Source of the DNA: Planctomycetaceae bacterium
GTDB taxonomy: Bacteria > Planctomycetota > Phycisphaerae > SM23-33
Assembly (NCBI GenBank): GCA_039680605.1
Contig: JBDKTA010000049.1
Location: 120,029 to 184,028 of the forward strand
Length of the DNA: 64,000 bases
Reading direction: 5' to 3'
Shown here: one piece after another, positions 50,052 through 61,432 of the stretch
How the letters are laid out: each line of letters starts with the position of its first letter
Numbering within the stretch: the stretch's first letter is position 1
The notes under the pieces: generated by a model
Database searches by the model: none
Told to the model about the DNA's origin: nothing
Seen by the model: the letters and a program-made list of their open reading frames with translations, nothing else
Program-made: the position numbers and the translations under genes

Positions 50052-51629
50052 ATGCCCGCTCGACCGAACGTCCTGTTCATCCTGGCCGACCAGCACAACG
50101 CCAAGGTCCTCTCGTGCAAGGGCCACCCGCATGCCAAGACGCCGTACCTGGACCGCCTGGCCGCCCAAGGCGTGCGGTTCGACAATGCCATCGTGCAGAA
50201 CCCCATCTGCACGCCCAGCCGCGTGTGCTATATATCGGGCCAATACGCCCACAACCATGGCTACTACGGCCTGAGCGGGCCAAAGCCCAAGGGGCTGCCG
50301 ACGATCTTCGGGCACTTCCGCCGCGGCGGTTATCGCACTGCCGCCATCGGCAAGATCCACTGCCCGGAATACTGGGTCGAGGATGACTGCGATGAATTCC
50401 ACGACACCTGCGACACCAGCGTCGGCGGGCGGAGCAAGGAGTACGCCAAATACCTCGCCGATCGCGGCCTGACCGACAAGGAAGACCACGCGGCGATGCA
50501 GGAGTTCGGCGCCCGTGGCCGCCAGACCATCGAGGGCCGTCCCTCCATGGTCAGCTACGAAGACGGCCAGGAGGGCTGGTCGGTCCGCAAGGCGTGCGAG
50601 TTCATGGGCAAGGCGACGACCGAGGGAAAGCCGTTCTTCATGCACGTCTCGCTGCCCAAGCCTCACCAGTGCTACACGCCGGCGCGACAGTTCTGGGACC
50701 TGTACGACCAGGGCAAGCTCACCCTGCCGCCCAATGCGGATTACGACATGGAAGCGGCCGGCAAGGCCCCGCACCTGGTCGCCTCGGCCAAGCGATACCG
50801 CCAGGACCCATGGCAGCTCTTCGAGCCCAAGACGTTCGAGGCCGGGCGGCTGCGCAAGCTGCACGGATACCTGGGCAACGTCAGCCACGTCGACCACGCG
50901 GTGGGGGAACTGCTGGACTGGCTCGACAAGAGCGGCCTGGGCGAGGACACCATCGTCGTCTATGCGGCTGACCACGGCGACTACGCCTGCGAGCACGGCC
51001 AGCTCGAAAAGGCCCCGGGCATCTGCTCCGATGCCATCACGCGCGTGCCGATGATGTGGCGCTGGCCGGGGCGGTTCAAGACTGCCCACGTCGAGCGCGA
51101 GATCGTCGAGACGGTCGACGTTTCCGCAACCCTGTGCAGCCTGGCTGGCCTGGAGCCCTTCGAGACTTCTGACGGCAAAGATATTTCGCCGCTCCTGGCC
51201 GGGCAGAGCCGGTCCATGCACCGCGTTGGCGTGACGGAGTTCGCCCTGAGCAAGTCCATCCGCAAGGGCAAGTGGCGGATGGTGTTCTATCCGGAAGGGT
51301 TTTTCGATGAGGGATCGGGCGCCAAGATTGGGACAGTCCCAAACAACGGGACAGTCCCCATTTTCGGCGAGCTTTACGACCTCGACGCCGACCCCTGGGA
51401 AATGAAGAACCTCTACTTTGCCCCGCAGTGTCGCGACGTCGTGGCCGACATGACCCGCGAGCTGGCCGACTGGCTGGCCTCGACCACGCGAGTGGCCACG
51501 GTGCTGCCGATGGCCGTGTGGGACAGCGATCAGGCGACGACGCGCTACCAGAACACCGTCAACGCCGACGGGAAGATCTCGCCCGATCGCGTCGTTGAAG
51601 CAAAGAGGAAGTGGCCGAACTACATTTGA
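50052..51629 (+). CDS. Sulfatase (formylglycine type)
   Basis: It hydrolyses sulfate esters, probably of a polysaccharide or glycan. The product is 525 residues from the ATG at 50052, with AAAGGA six bases ahead. The frame opens earlier, but that part has no sulfatase features. The sulfatase core begins NVLFILADQHN. The formylglycine Cys is in CTPSR (53-57) with the helper context VCYISGQYAHNHG. AADHGDYACEHGQ and the C-terminal strand ELYDLDADPWEMKNL are family-typical. No signal peptide is seen. An unusual insertion of two GGGACAGTCCC words near 51328-51365 adds residues just before ELYDLD. Confidence 0.95.
   Translation: MPARPNVLFILADQHNAKVLSCKGHPHAKTPYLDRLAAQGVRFDNAIVQNPICTPSRVCYISGQYAHNHGYYGLSGPKPKGLPTIFGHFRRGGYRTAAIGKIHCPEYWVEDDCDEFHDTCDTSVGGRSKEYAKYLADRGLTDKEDHAAMQEFGARGRQTIEGRPSMVSYEDGQEGWSVRKACEFMGKATTEGKPFFMHVSLPKPHQCYTPARQFWDLYDQGKLTLPPNADYDMEAAGKAPHLVASAKRYRQDPWQLFEPKTFEAGRLRKLHGYLGNVSHVDHAVGELLDWLDKSGLGEDTIVVYAADHGDYACEHGQLEKAPGICSDAITRVPMMWRWPGRFKTAHVEREIVETVDVSATLCSLAGLEPFETSDGKDISPLLAGQSRSMHRVGVTEFALSKSIRKGKWRMVFYPEGFFDEGSGAKIGTVPNNGTVPIFGELYDLDADPWEMKNLYFAPQCRDVVADMTRELADWLASTTRVATVLPMAVWDSDQATTRYQNTVNADGKISPDRVVEAKRKWPNYI
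51328..51365. repeat. In-frame GGGACAGTCCC repeat within the sulfatase gene
   Basis: Two near-identical palindromic words, TTGGGACAGTCCC and CGGGACAGTCCCC, seven bases apart, are translated in frame as IGTVP and GTVPI. They add about a dozen residues in a surface-loop region of the sulfatase. Confidence 0.75.
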
Positions 51630-51650
51630 CGCGCGACTGGTCTGCCGCAT

Positions 51651-51736
51651 GTGGAGTGCGGCAGCCATAGCTGCCGCTTTAAGAGTTTCTGGGCCCCAAC
51701 AACGTCCAAAGCGGCAGCTAAGGCTTCCTCGCTCCA
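51651..51736. repeat. GTGGAGTGCGGCAGC hairpin repeat, copy 2
   Basis: This is the second copy of the unit at 27787-27873, located 21 bases after the sulfatase stop. The left end GTGGAGTGCGGCAGCCATAG and the inner AAAGCGGCAGCTAAGG are shared. The right end has diverged (TTCCTCGCTCC instead of GCCGCACTCC), weakening the outer stem. Confidence 0.8.
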
Positions 51737-51739
51737 AGA

Positions 51740-52189
51740 CTACTGCCGCAGCAGGCGGTCTTCAATGGCGAAGGCAATAAACTTTGCGGCCGTCTCCAGC
51801 AGGAGGCATTCCTCCTGGAGGAAGGGGCCGTTGAATTGTTCGGGGCGCTGGGCGAGATAGAAGACCTCGATGCTGCCGCCCTTGCGGCCTTCGATCATCA
51901 GATCGGCCGAGATCGACCAGGGGGTTTCCTGGAAACGCGGGGTCCGCAGGTCCAGGGTATCGAGTCGGAGGCGCGAGCAGGTGATCTCTGAATATAACCA
52001 TGCCTTGGGCAGGGCATCGACGACGGCCTGGAGGAACTCCTCCATTGGCAGATCTTTCTGCGATATGATGCGGGCGATAGCGTGCAGGCAATTGAGCTCC
52101 TTGACGCGTTCGCGGAGGATCAACTCTGCTCGCGCCTGTCCCATCGTCCGATCATCGTGGGCCGGGTTATCTCGCATTGCATGTGCCAT
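51740..52189 (-). CDS. GAF-like sensor domain protein
   Basis: The 149-residue product begins with a helix containing ERVKELNCLHAIARI, a linker-like segment common before GAF domains in signalling proteins. The rest (KAWLYSEITCSRLRLD, WSISADLMIEGRKGGSIEVFYL, FLQEECLLLETAAKFIAFAIEDRL) matches a single GAF-like module. There is no output domain, so it may be a stand-alone sensor or remnant. It lies 24 bases downstream of the ApgM-like gene on the same strand. Confidence 0.7.
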   Translation of the reverse strand: MAHAMRDNPAHDDRTMGQARAELILRERVKELNCLHAIARIISQKDLPMEEFLQAVVDALPKAWLYSEITCSRLRLDTLDLRTPRFQETPWSISADLMIEGRKGGSIEVFYLAQRPEQFNGPFLQEECLLLETAAKFIAFAIEDRLLRQ

Positions 52190-52213
52190 TGGAGGCGCTT
52201 CTTAAACGACATC

Positions 52214-53401
52214 TTATCGCACCGTCAGGAAAAACTCCATTAAGTCGCACCCGCGCGGGATGAACAAGTCGGAGGCCTGGGCGGCGGTTTCGGTGAACGA
52301 GGCGCCTCGGACGGCGTCGATGCCCAACCCGGCCATCGTGAAGGGAACCGGGTCGGCGGTATGCGTTCGGATGGTGCAGGGAGTGGGGTGGTCCGGCAGG
52401 ACGAGCACGCGCCAGGGCGTCTCTTGTCCGCGGAGGTGTTCGACCACGCGACCGATGATGTGGTGGTCGATCTGCTCCAGGGCGTGGACCTTGGCCTTGG
52501 GGTCGCCCTGGTGTCCGGCTTCGTCGGGGGCCTCAATGTGTACGCACACCAGATCGTGATCGGCCAGCGCCGCCACGGCGGCGGACCCCTTGCCGGCGTA
52601 GTCGGTGTCGAGATAGCCGGTGGCGCCTTTGACGTTGACGCAGTCCCAGCCGATCAGTTTGGCCAGTCCGCGGACGAGGTCGACTGCCGCCACGGCGGCG
52701 CCGCTGAGCCCGAATCGCTGGCGGAACGGCGGCAACGAGGGCATTTTGCCCTGCCCCCACAGCCAGATGCTGGTGGCGGGGTTCTCGCGCAGATCCGCGC
52801 GCACGTCGTTGATCTCATGATTGGCCAGCAACTCGCGGCTGGCCTTGATCAGGCGCACCAGATTCTTGGCGCCCTTTCCTTTGGGCAGATAGTCGTCGGC
52901 GCGCTGGCCCAGGATGTCGTGCGGGGCGGTGGTGTGTACGGCCAGCTCGCCGCCCAGCACCAGCAGGTGGCGATAGCTGACGCCGGCGTGGAACGCGGCT
53001 GCTTCGCTGCCCAGACGCTCGTCGAGCTGGGCGATGATCTCCGAGGCTTCCTCGGTCGAGATGTGCCCGGCCGAATGGTCTACCATGATGCCGTCGATGA
53101 TCGTGACGAGGTTGCACCGCAGGATCCACTGGTCGGGCCCGACGCTCAGGCCGCGAGCGGCCGCCTCGATGGGCGCCCGCCCGGTGTGATATTCGGCGGG
53201 GTTGTATCCCAGTACCGACATGGTGGCCACGTCCGATCCGGGCTCCATGCCTTCGGGCACATTGGCCACCAGGCCGCACTTGCCATGGCGGGCGATCCAG
53301 GCAACATTGGGCATGGATGCAGCCTCGAGTGGCGTGCGTCCGCCCAAGTCGTCCTGCGGCACGTCGGCCGCTCCGTCGGGAATAATGATGACGTATTTCA
53401 T
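52214..53401 (-). CDS. ApgM-like alkaline phosphatase-superfamily enzyme; possible homoserine kinase
   Basis: The 395-residue product belongs to the archaeal-type cofactor-independent phosphoglycerate mutase family: PDGAADVPQDDLGGRTPLEAAS, GSDVATMSVLGYNP (metal/Ser region), and the later VHIEAPDEAGHQGDPKAKVHALEQID and LPDHPTP blocks. Homologues next to threonine-pathway genes have been proposed to act as homoserine kinases. Here homoserine dehydrogenase is directly upstream on the same strand, separated by 134 bases of repeat, and aspartokinase is 3.5 kb away, which favours that role. A phosphoglycerate mutase role, with eno 7 kb away, cannot be excluded from sequence. Confidence 0.85.
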   Translation of the reverse strand: MKYVIIIPDGAADVPQDDLGGRTPLEAASMPNVAWIARHGKCGLVANVPEGMEPGSDVATMSVLGYNPAEYHTGRAPIEAAARGLSVGPDQWILRCNLVTIIDGIMVDHSAGHISTEEASEIIAQLDERLGSEAAAFHAGVSYRHLLVLGGELAVHTTAPHDILGQRADDYLPKGKGAKNLVRLIKASRELLANHEINDVRADLRENPATSIWLWGQGKMPSLPPFRQRFGLSGAAVAAVDLVRGLAKLIGWDCVNVKGATGYLDTDYAGKGSAAVAALADHDLVCVHIEAPDEAGHQGDPKAKVHALEQIDHHIIGRVVEHLRGQETPWRVLVLPDHPTPCTIRTHTADPVPFTMAGLGIDAVRGASFTETAAQASDLFIPRGCDLMEFFLTVR

Positions 53402-53408
53402 AAAGCAA

Positions 53409-53537
53409 AACAGTAATCAGGGAGCAGTAATCAGTAACCAGTAATCAGTAATCAGTAACCAGTAACCACTAACGGCTTATTACCGATTACCGATTACCGA
53501 TTACTGATTACTGATTACCGATTACTGATTACCGATC
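53409..53537. repeat. Heptad tandem repeat in inverted arms (copy 2)
   Basis: The left arm (53409-53470) is built of CAGTAAT/CAGTAAC heptads and the right arm (53479-53537) of GATTACC/GATTACT heptads, the reverse-complement type. It fills the spacer between the ApgM-like gene and homoserine dehydrogenase, and the right arm reaches the hom stop codon. It resembles copies at 3611 and 61472. Confidence 0.85.
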
Positions 53538-54861
53538 ACAGTTCTTCCGGATGTTCGTCCACAATCCCAATGCAGACGCTGCGGGCCTTGACCACGGGCA
53601 GGGCGTCGATCTGGGCCAGTGCTTTGCGCACGGCGCCTTCCTGCGCCCGGTGCGTGGTGATGACCAGGGGCACCGAGCCGTTGGCGATCTGGGCCTGCTC
53701 GTGCTGGAGCACCGAGAGAATGCTGATGCCGTGATTGCCCAGGATGGCGGCCACCATCGCCAGCACGCCGGGCTGGTCGGCCACCGCCATGCGCAGGTAG
53801 TAGCGGCTGCGGATGGCCTCGAGCGGCAGTTGGCGTCCTGCCTCGGCGAGGTCCGGCATGAGCGTCAGGCTGGCGAAGGCCCGCGGCGCCGTGCCCATCG
53901 CCACGTCGGCCAGATCGGCCAGCACCGCCGAGGCCGTCGGCATCCCGCCGGCGCCGCGCCCGTAGTACATCGTATGGCCGGTGGCGTGTCCGTATACGCT
54001 GATGGCGTTGAAGGGGCCCGACACCCACGCCAGCGGATGCTCCACCGAGATAAACGCCGGTCTCACGCGGAGACTGACGCCGTCGCTCTGGCGCTGGGCG
54101 ATGGCCAGGAGTTTGACGACGTAGCCCAGCTCGCGCCCGTAGTTCAGGTCGGTCGCGTCGAGTTGGTCGATGCCCTCGACCGGGATCGAGGCCAGATCAA
54201 TGTGCCATCCCAGGGCCAGCCCGGCCAGGATCGCCAGCTTGTGGGCCGAGTCGTAGCCCTCGACGTCGAGGGAGGGGTCGGCCTCGGCCAGCCCCTTCGC
54301 CTGCGCCACCGCCAGGGCCTGTGCGTACGTCTGCCCCTGGCTCATGGCGGTCAGGATGTAGTTGCAGGTTCCGTTGACGATGCCGTACAGGGCGTCGATG
54401 CGGTTGGCGAGCAGCCCGCCGCACAGGGCGCGGATGATCGGGATTCCACCGCCGCAACTGCCTTCGAACGCGATGCACACGTTGTTCTTGCGGGCCAGGG
54501 CGCACAGCTCCGGACCGTCGTGGGCCAGCAGCGCCTTGTTGGCCGTCACCACGTGCTTGCCCGCCGACAAGGCGCTGACGATCACGTTCTTGGCGATGGT
54601 CAGGCCGCCGATCAACTCGACCACGGCGCCCACCGATGGATCGGCCAGCACGGCGGAAAAATCCCGGCAGAACAATCGTTCGTCCAGCCCCTGCCGTCGC
54701 GCGTTGGTGAAGTCGACATCGACCAGATACCGCAGTTCCAGGCGGGGCGACATCTTGGCGCCCAGAATGTCCGCATCGCGCGTCAGCAACACCCCGGCCG
54801 CTCCGCCGACTGTCCCGCAGCCGACAATGGCTACGCCTAGTTTTGCATCGCTCTGAATCAT
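53536..54861 (-). CDS. hom: Homoserine dehydrogenase
   Basis: It reduces aspartate semialdehyde to homoserine. The 441-residue product has the NAD(P) start GVAIVGCGTVGG (9-20), TANKALLAHDG, the substrate signature AFEGSCGGGIPIIRAL and GIVNGTCNYIL, and GLAEADPSLDVEGYDSAHKLAILA. A C-terminal ACT domain (about 352-430: YYLRMAVADQPGVLAMVAAILGNHGISI) allows feedback control. Its upstream gene on the minus strand is a DUF2723-like protein. The downstream gene is the ApgM-like enzyme. Identification is secure. Confidence 0.97.
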   Translation of the reverse strand: MIQSDAKLGVAIVGCGTVGGAAGVLLTRDADILGAKMSPRLELRYLVDVDFTNARRQGLDERLFCRDFSAVLADPSVGAVVELIGGLTIAKNVIVSALSAGKHVVTANKALLAHDGPELCALARKNNVCIAFEGSCGGGIPIIRALCGGLLANRIDALYGIVNGTCNYILTAMSQGQTYAQALAVAQAKGLAEADPSLDVEGYDSAHKLAILAGLALGWHIDLASIPVEGIDQLDATDLNYGRELGYVVKLLAIAQRQSDGVSLRVRPAFISVEHPLAWVSGPFNAISVYGHATGHTMYYGRGAGGMPTASAVLADLADVAMGTAPRAFASLTLMPDLAEAGRQLPLEAIRSRYYLRMAVADQPGVLAMVAAILGNHGISILSVLQHEQAQIANGSVPLVITTHRAQEGAVRKALAQIDALPVVKARSVCIGIVDEHPEEL

Positions 54862-54916
54862 GTGCGTATTCCAGCTTCCTTCGAAGCGAGCATCGTAAAT
54901 GTTGCCGCGGCGAATA

Positions 54917-56302
54917 TCAAGATGGCGGCGAAGACGACGTCCCCGGCGGCGGTATGATGATGACCTCAGGCCCCAGACCCTCCAGCCGCTGGATCAGCAG
55001 CAGGGCGTAAACGCTCGTCGAATCAGGCCGCAGCACGGTCCCGGGCGCTGCCTGGCTCAGCGTCTTGCGGGCATACTCCTGGGCCGAACGCTCGTCCTGC
55101 TTCCAGGGCGTCAGCCAATATCGCACCTCATCGCGGGGCAGCTTGTTGGTGCGCATGGCTTCGACCATTTTCTGCGGCACCAGCGAAGGTCCTATCGCGT
55201 ACAGCAGCGGATCCAACGCGACGCCCAGCCAGCAAAGCGAGATCGTCGCGGCGCGCCATCGCACACCCCATGAGGCCACCTCGGCCAATCCCACCGCCGC
55301 CGCGACCGCCAGCATCACCATCGTCGGCAGGATGAACGTGAACTGGTCGGGCACCGGGTAGCGCACGAAGAAGAGAATGTGCAAGGCGCTGATGGCCCAG
55401 ATCGCCCCGGCCGCCGCGCCGCCCACGTGCCGGCGCAGGCGGATCCACCCCACAATCGCCAGCGGCAGCAGCAGATTGCATAAACTCAACGCCGACAGCG
55501 CCGCATTGGCCTTGAGATACTTGCTCGCGTCGGTGAGGTTGAGAACCTTGCCGCTGAAGTCGCCCACCAGCGCCGACGTCACCGCGCCCCAGACGCTGCC
55601 CGTCCGCAAGGTCAACTCGATGACCAGATAGATCAGCAGGCCCGCCCCCGCAAGCCAGGCCGCCGCGGCAGCAAGCAGCCAGCCTGCGCGCAGCCGCCCC
55701 TTGGCTATGAGCCAGATCACCACCGTCAGGTACACAGGCAGCGGTAGCAGCGCGAAATTGTGTACGCACAGCCCCAGGCCATTGACCGCCGCCAGGGCGA
55801 TGAGCACCCACGCGCGCGGCTGGTGAATCAGCATGATCAGGAGGCACAACTCGCCGGTCAGGCCGGCGACGGACCAGGTATAAACCTCGGCGGCTGTCGA
55901 GAGCCACCAGAAGGCGTGGCTGACGCCCAACATGGCCGCGACCGTCAGGCCGATCCATCGCCGGCGGGACAGCCAGGTGGTCAGGACCGCCAGGTTCGCC
56001 AGGGCTACCGCTCCGCCCAGGCCGCTGAAGGCATTGAGCAGCCACGGAAAATGTCGCAAACTAATCAGAGAAAGCGCGTGTCCCGCGACGATATAGAGAG
56101 GGTGGGCCCGGGCCAGACCCATGGTACCGGCCAGGTCGTTGTTCAGGGCTCGCCACTGGAACTCGCCGCTGTCTTGCCAACTGACGGCCTGTTGGGCAGT
56201 CAGAGCGTACAAGATGCAGAAGGCCGCCAGTACGCCCAGCCATCCGCCGGCGCCCAGGCGGGGCGCGGCGGGCGGAGCATTGGGAATCGCCGCAGAGGTC
56301 AT
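54917..56302 (-). CDS. DUF2723-family membrane protein (putative lipid-dependent glycosyltransferase)
   Basis: The product is 461 residues from the ATG at 56302. The frame opens earlier but no feature supports a longer form. It has about 10-12 hydrophobic segments. Early on it has QDSGEF and ARAHPLYI, the family's acidic and His/Pro motif, which resembles GT-C transferases that use polyprenyl-phosphate sugars. The C-terminus is soluble with a Pro-rich tail. It is divergent from a UbiA prenyltransferase gene, with 58 bases between the two starts, suggesting a common role in making or using a lipid-linked sugar. Confidence 0.8.
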   Translation of the reverse strand: MTSAAIPNAPPAAPRLGAGGWLGVLAAFCILYALTAQQAVSWQDSGEFQWRALNNDLAGTMGLARAHPLYIVAGHALSLISLRHFPWLLNAFSGLGGAVALANLAVLTTWLSRRRWIGLTVAAMLGVSHAFWWLSTAAEVYTWSVAGLTGELCLLIMLIHQPRAWVLIALAAVNGLGLCVHNFALLPLPVYLTVVIWLIAKGRLRAGWLLAAAAAWLAGAGLLIYLVIELTLRTGSVWGAVTSALVGDFSGKVLNLTDASKYLKANAALSALSLCNLLLPLAIVGWIRLRRHVGGAAAGAIWAISALHILFFVRYPVPDQFTFILPTMVMLAVAAAVGLAEVASWGVRWRAATISLCWLGVALDPLLYAIGPSLVPQKMVEAMRTNKLPRDEVRYWLTPWKQDERSAQEYARKTLSQAAPGTVLRPDSTSVYALLLIQRLEGLGPEVIIIPPPGTSSSPPS

Positions 56303-56360
56303 GCGGAACAGTCTACAACCGCCGGATGGTTTCTGAAATAGCCAAACACCGGAGCCGACA

Positions 56361-57344
56361 TTGCCCGAGCATGAACAGTCCTTGCAGAACCCTCCGCCTC
56401 TGACGGCCGGGGCGGTGCTGTCTGCCCTGCGCCCCAAGCACTGGCTCAAGAACGCCTTCGTCCTGGCGCCGCTGATCTTCGCCGGCAAGTTCACATCCGC
56501 GTATGCGTGGGGGCAGTGCCTGATCGCCGTGGCGGCGTTCTGCCTGCTGTCCAGCTCGGTGTACCTGTTCAACGACATCCTCGACCGCGACCTCGACCGC
56601 AAGCACAAAGACAAGTGCCGCCGCCCGATCGCCTCGGGGCAGCTTCATGTGGGTGGTGCAATCGTCCTGTCGCTGTTCCTTGCCCTGATGGGCTTGGCGG
56701 TGGCGACGCTGCCTGGCGGCCCGGCCCAGCCTGCCTGGGCCCGCGCGACGCTGATCGTCTCGGCCGTGGCGTACCTGGTGCTCAACGTGCTGTACTCGAC
56801 GTGGCTCAAGTCGCATTCGATCATCGACGTGATCGCCATCGCCCTGGGGTTCGTCCTGCGGGCCACCGCCGGCGCCGGCGCCATCGCCGTTGCGATCAGC
56901 CCGTGGCTGGTCATCTGCACGTTCATGCTGTGCTTCTTTTTGGCCGTTTCGAAACGGCGCGTCGAGTACCTCGTCTATGCCGACGAGTTGGACTCGCCCA
57001 GCCGCCCATCGCTGAAGCGATACAGCATCGAGGAGCTCGACCGCCTGCTGATGGTCTCGGCCACGATGGCCATCATGACGTACAGCCTGTACTGCCTGGC
57101 CCCGCGGACGGTCAGCCACATCGGCTCGGGGCACATGATCTGGACCATCCCGGTCGCGCTCTACGGCGTGTTGCGGTACGACCGCGTCAGCCGCCGCCTG
57201 CTCAAGGGCGACATCGTCGACGTGCTCCTGGCCGATCGCGTCATGTGGCTGGTGCTGGCGATCTTCGTGATTCTGGCGGGCCTGGTGGTCCTGTTTGGGC
57301 GCACGCCCGGCGTTGCTGAAATTCTGGACATCGGGCGCGCCTGA
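56361..57344 (+). CDS. UbiA-family prenyltransferase (decaprenyl-phosphate phosphoribosyltransferase-like)
   Basis: The 327-residue integral membrane protein starts at a TTG with GGAG six bases ahead. The first aspartate motif is NDILDRDLDR (71-80), with KHKDKCRRPIASG following as in the DPPR-synthase branch. Eight to nine TM segments follow. The ARC-like wording (SKRRVEYL, RPSLKRYS) fits enzymes that join phosphoribosyl groups to polyprenyl phosphate, though a different aromatic acceptor cannot be excluded. The NAD-dependent epimerase gene follows 19 bases later. Confidence 0.85.
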   Translation: MPEHEQSLQNPPPLTAGAVLSALRPKHWLKNAFVLAPLIFAGKFTSAYAWGQCLIAVAAFCLLSSSVYLFNDILDRDLDRKHKDKCRRPIASGQLHVGGAIVLSLFLALMGLAVATLPGGPAQPAWARATLIVSAVAYLVLNVLYSTWLKSHSIIDVIAIALGFVLRATAGAGAIAVAISPWLVICTFMLCFFLAVSKRRVEYLVYADELDSPSRPSLKRYSIEELDRLLMVSATMAIMTYSLYCLAPRTVSHIGSGHMIWTIPVALYGVLRYDRVSRRLLKGDIVDVLLADRVMWLVLAIFVILAGLVVLFGRTPGVAEILDIGRA

Positions 57345-57363
57345 AGCGCCACGGAGGCTTGAC

Positions 57364-58401
57364 GTGAAGTTCTTAGTGACCGGCGGAGCGGGATTTCTGG
57401 GCATCAATCTCGTGCGCTATCTGCTGGCGCGCGGGCAGGATGTGGCTTCGCTGGACTTCGCCGAGTTCGACTACGACGACTGCCGTGACAAGGTGCAGGT
57501 CGTTCGCGGCGACATCCGCGACGCCGCCGCCGTCGCCGCGGCGGTAAAGGGCGCCGATGTCGTCGTACACTGCGCCGCCGCCTTGCCGCTTTACTCCAGG
57601 CAGGACATCGTATCGACTGACATCGACGGAACGCGCAACGTACTGACAGCCGCCGAAGCGGCGGGGGCGCAGCGGGTGGTCCACGTCTCATCGACGGCCG
57701 TCTACGGCGTGCCGGACCATCATCCTTTATATGAGAACGACCGCTTGCACGGCGTGGGGCCTTACGGCGAGGCGAAGATTGCGGCCGAGGAAGTCTGCAT
57801 CGAGTTCCGCCGCAAGGGGATGTGCGTGCCGATCCTGCGTCCCAAGTCGTTCGTCGGTCCCGAGCGCCTGGGCGTCTTCGCGATGTTTTATGAATGGGCC
57901 CGCACGGGGCACGGGTTCCCGATTATCGGCAGCGGCAAGAACCGCTACCAACTGCTGGACGTCGAGGATTTGTGCGAGGCGATCTGGCGGGTCTCGACCA
58001 TGGACCGCGACGCCGTCAACGACGTCTTCAACATCGGCGCCGCCGAGTACGCCACCTTCAAGCAGGACTTCCAGGCCGTCCTCGATCACGCGGGGTTCGG
58101 CAAGAAGATCCGCTCGCTGCCCGCACGGCCGGTGATATGGACGCTCAAACTGCTCGAGGCCCTGAAGCTTTCGCCGCTGTACAAATGGGTGTACGAGACG
58201 GCAGGGCAGGAATCGTTCGTCTCGATCGAAAAAGCGCAGAAGGTGCTGGAGTTTACCCCGCGATACTCCAACCGGCAGGCGTTGATCCGCAATTACGACT
58301 GGTACATCGCCAACCTGCACAAGTTCCAGTCGCAAAAAGGCGTCTCCCACCGCGTGCCGTGGAGCCAAGGCATCCTGAAACTGGCCAAGTGGTTCTTCTA
58401 G
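57364..58401 (+). CDS. NAD(P)-dependent sugar epimerase/dehydratase-like protein
   Basis: This is a short-chain dehydrogenase-type enzyme of the extended NAD-epimerase family. The product is 345 residues from the GTG at 57364, with GGAGG six bases ahead. It has GGAGFLG (7-13), SST (109-111) and the Tyr-Lys pair of YGEAK (Tyr134, Lys138). The C-terminal substrate domain is present. It lies directly after the UbiA gene and probably modifies a sugar or prenyl product of that step. Substrate specificity cannot be read from sequence. Confidence 0.9.
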   Translation: MKFLVTGGAGFLGINLVRYLLARGQDVASLDFAEFDYDDCRDKVQVVRGDIRDAAAVAAAVKGADVVVHCAAALPLYSRQDIVSTDIDGTRNVLTAAEAAGAQRVVHVSSTAVYGVPDHHPLYENDRLHGVGPYGEAKIAAEEVCIEFRRKGMCVPILRPKSFVGPERLGVFAMFYEWARTGHGFPIIGSGKNRYQLLDVEDLCEAIWRVSTMDRDAVNDVFNIGAAEYATFKQDFQAVLDHAGFGKKIRSLPARPVIWTLKLLEALKLSPLYKWVYETAGQESFVSIEKAQKVLEFTPRYSNRQALIRNYDWYIANLHKFQSQKGVSHRVPWSQGILKLAKWFF

Positions 58402-58646
58402 GCGATAGAGAAACAACCGACGACGAGGACGAGGACGACGACGAGGACGAGGAGTCCCTGCTCGCCAGGCCTCATGGCGACCCCGATAAAACCGGTGTCG
58501 CCATGCCACCCACCCATCCATCCAAGCATCCATCCATCCATCCATCCATCCAATCTTCATTCTTCCACCTTCCATTCTTCCATTTCGCCCCCGTTTCGTG
58601 CATAATGAACCTTTGGGTGAGACCTGATTTCTAGGGAGTTCAGACC
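58402..58646. other. Intergenic region with simple repeats and hairpin upstream of gyrA
   Basis: This 245-base gap has three elements: a GACGAG-type purine-rich run at about 58420-58454, a hairpin from CATGGCGACCCCG (58473-58485) and CGGTGTCGCCATG (58493-58505), and a (CATC)n tract at about 58511-58552. I see no gene. A GGGAG site just before the GTG serves gyrA. The simple tracts could vary in length. Confidence 0.75.
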
Positions 58647-61406
<2,760 letters not shown>

Positions 61407-61432
61407 CACGGGCATCTTGCCCGTGGCCGAAG

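Noticed and set aside
53409..53537. CRISPR-like array
   Set aside because: The units are only 7 bases, contiguous and without unique spacers, and no cas gene is nearby. It is a tandem heptad repeat.
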